DNA from: 2-02-FULL-47-50 sp964479045
GTDB taxonomy: Bacteria; Pseudomonadota; Gammaproteobacteria; Eutrophobiales; Eutrophobiaceae
DNA length: 64,000 nucleotides
Assembly: GCA_964479045.1 (NCBI GenBank)
Contig: CAYZJI010000004.1
Coordinates: 104,273 to 168,272 of the forward strand
Reading direction: 5' to 3'
Shown: piece after piece, positions 58,930 to 64,000 of the stretch
Numbering within the stretch: the first letter of the stretch is position 1
Layout: every line of letters begins with the position of its first letter
Translations under genes and position numbers: made by a program
The notes under the pieces: generated by a model
What the model saw: the letters and a program-made list of their open reading frames with translations, nothing else
Told to the model about the DNA's origin: nothing
Database searches by the model: none

Positions 58930-60024
58930 ATGATGGACAATAGTCTGAAGTACTGGTTGTTATTACTGAGGGTCCCCGGCGCAGGGCCTGTACACCAGAA
59001 AAAATTACTCGACTACTTTGGCAGTATAGAGAAGATTTTCAGTGCCCCGGCTGCAGAATATGAGAGCATGGGAATCAAATCACCTGCACTGGAGTATCTA
59101 CTGAATCCATCCCTGTCGGAGATCGAGCAGGATCTCGAATGGCTGGCCCGGAAGGATCATTATCTCATCCCGATTACGGACTCCCGTTATCCTGCATTGT
59201 TGCGCGAAATCAATGATCCGCCCCTGGTACTGTTTGTTCATGGCGATCCGGGTGTTCTGACAGAGATGCAGATAGGAATTGTCGGCAGCCGTAATCCCAC
59301 CGCCGGCGGAAGAAAGACTGCGCAAAAACTGGCTTCAGAATTATCAGCGGCAGGACTGGTGATCACCAGCGGCCTTGCATTGGGGATCGATTACTGTGGT
59401 CATTGGGGTGCACTTGAGGCCCGGGGCCGGACCGTCGCCGTGATGGGAAACGGCCTCGATCGGATCTATCCCGCCCGCCACGGGTCAATCGGCGAGCGGA
59501 TTGCAGGCAATGGCGCGCTGGTTTCCGAGTTCCCTCCCGCAACACCACCACTGCCGGATCATTTTCCCCGCCGTAACCGTATCATCAGTGGCATGAGTCT
59601 TGGGGTGGTGGTAATTGAAGCGGCAGAACGCAGTGGCTCGCTGATTACAGCCCGGCTTGCTGCCGAGCAGGGGCGTGAGGTATTTGCAGTGCCCGGCTCG
59701 ATTTACAATCCATTGAGCCGGGGCTGTCACCAGCTTATCAAGCAGGGCGCAAAGCTGACGGAAACAGTACAGGATGTTCTTGAAGAACTGAATATTGCAC
59801 ACACTTTCCAAGCAGCTTCTGGCCCGATGCCGCCGGGTGTTGAAGGACAGGAAGATCCCGCTGATATGCGGCATTTATTGAATCATTTATCGCATGATCC
59901 GGTTTCCATTGATGAGTTGATCGATATGAGTGGATTGACGGCTGATGCTGTTTCCTCCATGCTCTTGGTACTGGAAGTCCAGGGCAAGGTGTCGTGCTCC
60001 GGAGGACTTTATACCCGAACCTAG
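58930..60024 (+). CDS. dprA: DNA-processing protein DprA
   Basis: A 364-residue protein that loads RecA on incoming single-stranded DNA in natural transformation. Rossmann-like DprA core: GIVGSRNPTAGGRKTA, LGIDYCGHWGALEARGRTVAVMGNGLD, SEFPPATPPLPDHFPRRNRIISG. The C-terminal ~60 residues form the DprA winged helix (HLLNHLSHDPVSIDELIDMSGL). ATG 58930 or 58933 after GGGAGG. smg follows after 13 bases. Its presence alone does not prove competence. Confidence 0.95.
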   Translation: MMDNSLKYWLLLLRVPGAGPVHQKKLLDYFGSIEKIFSAPAAEYESMGIKSPALEYLLNPSLSEIEQDLEWLARKDHYLIPITDSRYPALLREINDPPLVLFVHGDPGVLTEMQIGIVGSRNPTAGGRKTAQKLASELSAAGLVITSGLALGIDYCGHWGALEARGRTVAVMGNGLDRIYPARHGSIGERIAGNGALVSEFPPATPPLPDHFPRRNRIISGMSLGVVVIEAAERSGSLITARLAAEQGREVFAVPGSIYNPLSRGCHQLIKQGAKLTETVQDVLEELNIAHTFQAASGPMPPGVEGQEDPADMRHLLNHLSHDPVSIDELIDMSGLTADAVSSMLLVLEVQGKVSCSGGLYTRT

Positions 60025-60037
60025 GCAGAGAGATTGA

Positions 60038-60517
60038 ATGAAAGAGACTGTTCTGGATGTATTGATGTATATATTTGACAACTACATAGAGGACGATGTT
60101 GAGTTTGTGCCGGATCAGGAGTTTCTCAAAAACCAGCTTGTGGATGCGGGATTCAGGGATCAGCAAATCGAGAAGGCATTCGCCTGGCTGGAAGGTCTGG
60201 CCATACAGAGAGAAGATTCAGCCGTAGTCAGTCTTCCTGAATTACCCTCAGTGCGTTTGTACAGCTCACGCGAACTGGAAAAGCTTGATACAGATTGTCG
60301 TGGTTTCCTGCTTTTTCTGGAACAGATACGGGTTCTGAACGCACATGAACGCGAACTGGTAATTGATCGTATCATGGCCCTCGAGAGCGAAGAGATTGAT
60401 CTGCAGCAACTGAAATGGGTTGTATTGATGGTACTGTTCAATCAGCCGGACAAGGAAGCCGCCATCACCTGGATGGAAGATGTTGTCATGGATGATCTCA
60501 GCGCAAACATGCACTGA
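60038..60517 (+). CDS. smg: Smg family protein (DUF494)
   Basis: A 159-residue protein with the Smg pattern: VLDVLMYIFDNYIEDD near the N-terminus, LVDAGFRDQQIEKAFAWLEGL, and WVVLMVLFNQPDKEAAITWMEDVV at the C-terminus. Cytoplasmic, function unknown. It lies in the conserved dprA-smg-topA order and probably shares a transcript with dprA. Confidence 0.93.
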   Translation: MKETVLDVLMYIFDNYIEDDVEFVPDQEFLKNQLVDAGFRDQQIEKAFAWLEGLAIQREDSAVVSLPELPSVRLYSSRELEKLDTDCRGFLLFLEQIRVLNAHERELVIDRIMALESEEIDLQQLKWVVLMVLFNQPDKEAAITWMEDVVMDDLSANMH

Positions 60518-60651
60518 TACTTGATTTCGCAGATGCAGACACAGGCCGGAAATTCGGGCTGACTCAACTGTTTTTGCATCCTGTTCTTTTTGAGTGTAAT
60601 AATAGCCCGCTGTTTTGAAACAAACATTCCTGAATTTTTCCTGATTATCTT

Positions 60652-62967
60652 ATGAGTAAAGCGCTGGTTATTGTTGAATCGCCTGCCAAAGCCAAGACCC
60701 TCAACCGTTATCTGGGCAAGGATTATGAGGTGCTGGCTTCGTATGGTCATGTCCGCGATTTGCTTCCCAAAAGCGGAGCTGTCGATACCAAAAACAATTT
60801 CTCGATGAAATACGAACCCATCGAGAAAAATGTCAAGTATGTTGATGCCATTGCCAAGGCCTTGAAGAAAATTGATACGCTCTATCTTGCGACTGATCCG
60901 GATCGAGAGGGCGAAGCAATCTCCTGGCATTTATATGAATTATTAAATGAACGCGGACTGTTGAAAGACAAGGATGTACATCGTGTCGTGTTTCATGAAG
61001 TGACAAAATCAGCGATAGAGGATTCGATAGCCCATCCACGTGATTTGTCCATGGATCTGATTAACGCACAGCAGGCGCGGCGTGCCCTTGATTATCTGGT
61101 AGGGTTCAACCTTTCACCCCTGTTATGGAAAAAAATCCGCCGCGGACTGTCGGCAGGACGTGTACAAAGCCCCGCATTGCGCATGATAGTCGAGCGTGAG
61201 GAGGAAATTGAAAAATTTATACCGCGTGAATACTGGACAATTGATTCCGAGCTTGAGCAAGACAAGGCCAATTTTACTGCGCGCCTCATTCAGCTTGATA
61301 ACGAAAAGCTGAAACAGTTCAGTATTGAAAATACGGAAAGCGCACATGCCGCACAGCAGAAACTCATCAAGCTTGCTGGCGGCAAGCTGCAGGTAAGCTC
61401 GGTCGAAAAGAAACAGCGCAAGCGTCAGCCCGCAGCACCTTTTATTACTTCCACGCTGCAGCAGGAAGCCATACGCAAACTCGGATTTACCGCAAGAAAA
61501 GCCATGCAGATAGCACAACAACTGTATGAAGGTATTGATATAGGCGACGGCGCGGTCGGCCTGATTACCTATATGCGTACTGATTCTGTTACGCTGGCCG
61601 ACGAGGCAGTCAATGAATTGCGCAATTTTATTACTGAGCGTTATGGTAAAGAACAGTTGCCATCACATGCGCGCGAATACAAAACAACATCCAAGAATGC
61701 GCAGGAAGCCCATGAAGGCATACGGCCTACTTCAGTTTATCGTGTGCCGAAAGACATCAAGAGTCACCTGACCGCCGATCAATTCAAACTGTACGAATTG
61801 ATCTGGAAGCGGACTGTTGCCAGTCAGATGAAACATGCAACGATTGATACTGTATCGGTTGATTTGGCCTGTGGCCCCGGCAATATATTCCGCGCCACCG
61901 GTTCAACAATTGCTGATCCCGGTTTCATGGAAGTGTATATGGAAGGACGTGATGATGACAGCCAGGAAGCTGAGGGCAAGATACTGCCGCCTATGAAAGA
62001 AGGTGATGTGATCAAACTGCTTGAGATACACGCCGATCAGCATTTCACCGAACCGCCACCCCGTTATACCGAAGCCAGTCTGGTGAAATCCCTGGAAGAA
62101 TACGGTATCGGCCGCCCTTCTACCTATGCCAGCATTATCTCAACCTTGCTTCAGCGTGAATATGTTGAACTGAACAACAAGCGCTTTACTCCCACGGATG
62201 TCGGTCGCATCGTCAACAGATTCCTGACCGAACATTTTACCGATTACGTGGATTATGAATTTACGGCAAAACTGGAAGATGAGCTGGATGCTGTGTCCCG
62301 CGGCGAGAAAGACTGGATTCCCCTGATGAAGAAGTTCTGGGTACCGTTTGATCATAAACTCCGGGAAAAGGAAGAAAGCGTGAGCCGTAAGGAAGCTTCA
62401 CAGTCGCGCGATCTGGGTTTGGATCCGAAATCAGGGTTGCCCGTCTCGGTGCGCATGGGTCGTTATGGGCCGTACGTACAAATCGGTACCAAAGATGACA
62501 GTGACAAACCGAAATTTGCCGGCTTGCGCAACGGTCAGCGTATGGACAGCATTAACCTGCATGACGCACTGGAACTGTTCAAGTTGCCGCGCGATCTGGG
62601 AAAAACCACCGACGGTGAAGAAGTCGTTGCCAATATCGGCCGCTTTGGGCCCTATGTCCGATACGGCAAAAAATTTGTATCACTCAAGGAAGATGATCCA
62701 CACACCGTAACGCTGGAGCGGGCACTGGAATTGATTGCTGAAAAACAGAAAGCGGATGCGGAAAAGGAAATCAAGATATTCAGTGATGCGGGCATCTCCG
62801 TGTTGAACGGGCGATATGGTCCGTACATTACGGATGGCAAGAAAAACGCCAAAATTCCAAAAGACAGGGAACCCAAAACCCTGACTCTGGAAGATTGCCA
62901 GACATTGCTGGCCGAAGCACCGGCACGCGGCCGGCGCCGGCCCCCTTCCCGCAAGGCCGCGAACTGA
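60652..62967 (+). CDS. topA: DNA topoisomerase I, short form without Zn fingers
   Basis: A 771-residue type IA topoisomerase that relaxes negative supercoils. Toprim ALVIVESPAKAKTLNRYLG, DPDREGEAISWHL, and active-site Tyr307 in GLITYMRTDSVTLAD are intact. The C-terminus has three repeats (RMGRYGPYVQIG, NIGRFGPYVRYG, LNGRYGPYITDG) but no Cys4 zinc motifs, then a basic tail. This matches the Topo_C-repeat type rather than E. coli TopA (865 residues with Zn ribbons). tsaC follows after 13 bases. Confidence 0.96.
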   Translation: MSKALVIVESPAKAKTLNRYLGKDYEVLASYGHVRDLLPKSGAVDTKNNFSMKYEPIEKNVKYVDAIAKALKKIDTLYLATDPDREGEAISWHLYELLNERGLLKDKDVHRVVFHEVTKSAIEDSIAHPRDLSMDLINAQQARRALDYLVGFNLSPLLWKKIRRGLSAGRVQSPALRMIVEREEEIEKFIPREYWTIDSELEQDKANFTARLIQLDNEKLKQFSIENTESAHAAQQKLIKLAGGKLQVSSVEKKQRKRQPAAPFITSTLQQEAIRKLGFTARKAMQIAQQLYEGIDIGDGAVGLITYMRTDSVTLADEAVNELRNFITERYGKEQLPSHAREYKTTSKNAQEAHEGIRPTSVYRVPKDIKSHLTADQFKLYELIWKRTVASQMKHATIDTVSVDLACGPGNIFRATGSTIADPGFMEVYMEGRDDDSQEAEGKILPPMKEGDVIKLLEIHADQHFTEPPPRYTEASLVKSLEEYGIGRPSTYASIISTLLQREYVELNNKRFTPTDVGRIVNRFLTEHFTDYVDYEFTAKLEDELDAVSRGEKDWIPLMKKFWVPFDHKLREKEESVSRKEASQSRDLGLDPKSGLPVSVRMGRYGPYVQIGTKDDSDKPKFAGLRNGQRMDSINLHDALELFKLPRDLGKTTDGEEVVANIGRFGPYVRYGKKFVSLKEDDPHTVTLERALELIAEKQKADAEKEIKIFSDAGISVLNGRYGPYITDGKKNAKIPKDREPKTLTLEDCQTLLAEAPARGRRRPPSRKAAN

Positions 62968-62980
62968 CCTTTTAAATTCC

Positions 62981-63538
62981 TTGAATAACTGGCATCTGCA
63001 GCAGGCCGCGCGGATAATCCGCTCCGGTGGTGTCATTGCTTATCCAACCGAGGCAGTTTACGGCCTGGGCTGTGAGCCTGGGGATGAAGAAGCTGTTATC
63101 AGGATACTCCGGCTCAAAAATCGTCCTGTTCACAAAGGCCTGATTATTATTGCCGCTGACGTAAAGCAGTTATATCCCTACATTAATATGTGTGATGTGC
63201 CGAATCGTGAGGAGATTCTGTCGACCTGGCCCGGCCCTGTAACCTGGGTTTTGCCCACCCGGCCTGGTGTGCCGTATTGGTTGACAGGCAACCATACAAC
63301 ATTGGCTGTGAGGGTCAGCGCCCATCCGGTGGCCTCCGGTCTGTGCCGCCTGGCCGGCCCTCTGGTTTCAACCAGTGCCAATCCCTCGAACCGCCCGCCC
63401 GCCCGCTCGGTACAACGGGTCAGGGCCTATTTTGCCAACCATCTGGACTATATCCTGCCGGGCAAAACCGGCGTGCAGCCCAAGCCTACCGAGATTCGAG
63501 ACGCACAGACCAGGAAAATACTCCGCTCCGCCGGTTAA
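62981..63538 (+). CDS. tsaC: Threonylcarbamoyl-AMP synthase, TsaC/YrdC
   Basis: A 185-residue Sua5/YrdC-domain enzyme that makes threonylcarbamoyl-adenylate for t6A37 of tRNAs. RIIRSGGVIAYPTEAVYGLGC, PGPVTWVLP and GPLVSTSANPSNRPPARS are the family motifs. The start is a TTG (62981) with no clear ribosome-binding site; coupling to topA, 13 bases upstream, may drive translation. dprA-smg-topA-tsaC is a classic gammaproteobacterial order. Confidence 0.93.
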   Translation: MNNWHLQQAARIIRSGGVIAYPTEAVYGLGCEPGDEEAVIRILRLKNRPVHKGLIIIAADVKQLYPYINMCDVPNREEILSTWPGPVTWVLPTRPGVPYWLTGNHTTLAVRVSAHPVASGLCRLAGPLVSTSANPSNRPPARSVQRVRAYFANHLDYILPGKTGVQPKPTEIRDAQTRKILRSAG

Positions 63539-63601
63539 AAATGACCGGTGTTCTCATTGACAGTATTTTCTAATTCATTGAAAATTGTCGGCTTCCTTTT
63601 T

Positions 63602-63687
63602 GGAGGGGTACTCAAGCGGCCAACGAGGGCAGACTGTAAATCTGCTGGCTTATGCCTACGTAGGTTCGAATCCTACCCCCTCCACCA
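63602..63687 (+). tRNA. tRNA-Tyr (GTA), CCA encoded
   Basis: Acceptor stem GGAGGGG (63602-63608) pairs with CCCCTCC (63677-63683), then A and encoded CCA. The anticodon loop CTGTAAA between GCAGA and TCTGC gives anticodon GTA at 63636-63638. A long variable arm makes it a class II tRNA. 86 bases. Probably the first tRNA of a Tyr-Gly-Thr cluster ahead of tuf, as in E. coli. Confidence 0.97.
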
Positions 63688-63800
63688 ATTCAAATGGTGG
63701 AGAGAGTTGGAAGAATTGACGAACAAGATTTTGGGCAGGCCAGCCTGAAGTGTCAAAGATGAATTGACGGCAGTAAAGCCGGGCACAAACTTGAAAGACT

Positions 63801-63819
63801 GGCGGGTGTAGTTCAATGG
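63801..63819 (+). repeat. Duplicated 5' end of tRNA-Gly
   Basis: GGCGGGTGTAGTTCAATGG is identical to 63950-63968, the start of the tRNA-Gly gene. After it the sequence diverges (GCGAAACCGATC), with no anticodon arm, so it is not a functional tRNA. It could be a remnant from recombination or from a decayed tRNA. Confidence 0.75.
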
Positions 63820-63834
63820 GCGAAACCGATCAAG

Positions 63835-63857
63835 AAAAAAGTCCAGTGGACTTTTTT
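63835..63857. terminator. Perfect A/T-flanked hairpin, bidirectional terminator-like
   Basis: AAAAAAGTCC (63835-63844), loop AGT, GGACTTTTTT (63848-63857). It would terminate transcription in either direction. It lies 15 bases after the tRNA-Gly fragment. A smaller GGAC/GTCC hairpin follows at about 63873-63887. Confidence 0.55.
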
Positions 63858-63950
63858 CCGGTTGAGCGCCAGGACAAAGGATGTCCGGGCCGGTGTGTAA
63901 AGTATCCATGAAGTTACGGCAGGGAAGCCATATATAAGGGTTAATGTTAG

Positions 63951-64000
63951 GCGGGTGTAGTTCAATGGTAGAACTCCAGCCTTCCAAGCTGGTAGCGTGG
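63951..64000 (+). tRNA. tRNA-Gly (TCC), 5' part, cut by window edge
   Basis: GCGGGTG acceptor start, D-loop with TTCAATGGTAGAA, anticodon stem CCAGC/GCTGG with loop CTTCCAA giving anticodon TCC. The 3' half runs past the window end. It lies 263 bases after tRNA-Tyr. Confidence 0.93.

Overview
The window is a piece of bacterial chromosome of moderate GC with dense, conserved housekeeping genes. The gene content and order point to a gammaproteobacterium: hda next to a PerM-like permease, dapF-DUF484-xerC, hslVU, ubiE-ubiJ-ubiB, secB-gpsA, ntrYX-DUF4390-rsmB-fmt-def, dprA-smg-topA-tsaC. The genus cannot be named from sequence reading alone. No prophage, transposase, CRISPR array or rRNA gene was seen. 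The only accessory-looking gene is an AT-rich orphan HNH nuclease at 5.3-6.1 kb.

Layout. 0-5 kb: end of a PerM-like permease, hda, wrbA and arsC (minus strand), a YihY-family membrane protein and a large PilZ-like protein. 5-10 kb: acylphosphatase, HNH nuclease, a YcaC-like hydrolase, an EF-hand-like membrane protein and proS. 10-16 kb: branched-chain amino acid genes ilvB-ilvH-ilvC, then pssA and leuA; leuA is preceded by a leucine-rich leader peptide. 16-22.5 kb: family 4 uracil-DNA glycosylase, rimI, cysM, a PolB-type exonuclease, rlmD, a peptide-binding lipoprotein and a cytoplasmic YkuD-family enzyme. 22.6-25.5 kb: a c5-like cytochrome and an Mla lipid-transport operon without mlaC. 25.9-28.6 kb: an ECF-type sigma factor with a DUF3619-like protein and two DUF3106-like repeat proteins, plus an unknown membrane protein. 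28.6-35 kb: two Dpp-type permeases, nagZ, TraB/GumN, dapF, DUF484, xerC. 35-41 kb: hslVU, DUF971, ubiE, ubiJ, ubiB. 40.5-46 kb (minus strand): gpmI-envC-ctpA-DJ-1-PH domain. 46-50.5 kb: rhodanese, secB, gpsA, trmL, class 1B pyrD, a TPR protein and a methyltransferase. 50.5-57.5 kb (minus strand): def-fmt-rsmB-DUF4390-ntrY-ntrX. 57.6-64 kb: LysM protein, dprA, smg, topA, tsaC, tRNA-Tyr and the start of tRNA-Gly.

How the genes work together. Amino acid synthesis (ilv, leu, cysM, dapF) and envelope biology dominate. Envelope genes include Mla, EnvC/CtpA, NagZ, a cytoplasmic YkuD enzyme, peptide ABC components and a LysM protein. Several of these could form a dispersed peptidoglycan-recycling set. 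Ubiquinone synthesis (ubiEJB) and protein quality control (hslVU, secB, def/fmt) are also represented.

The least ordinary signals are in non-coding or regulatory DNA. They are a probably leaderless Leu-codon leader upstream of leuA, heptanucleotide-periodic tandem repeats at gene ends, a palindromic intergenic element starting TTGTCATTTCGA with relatives elsewhere, three consecutive stem-loops before ilvB, and a duplicated 5' piece of tRNA-Gly. Among proteins, the NtrX regulator has lost the sigma-54 contact motif and has damaged ATPase motifs.
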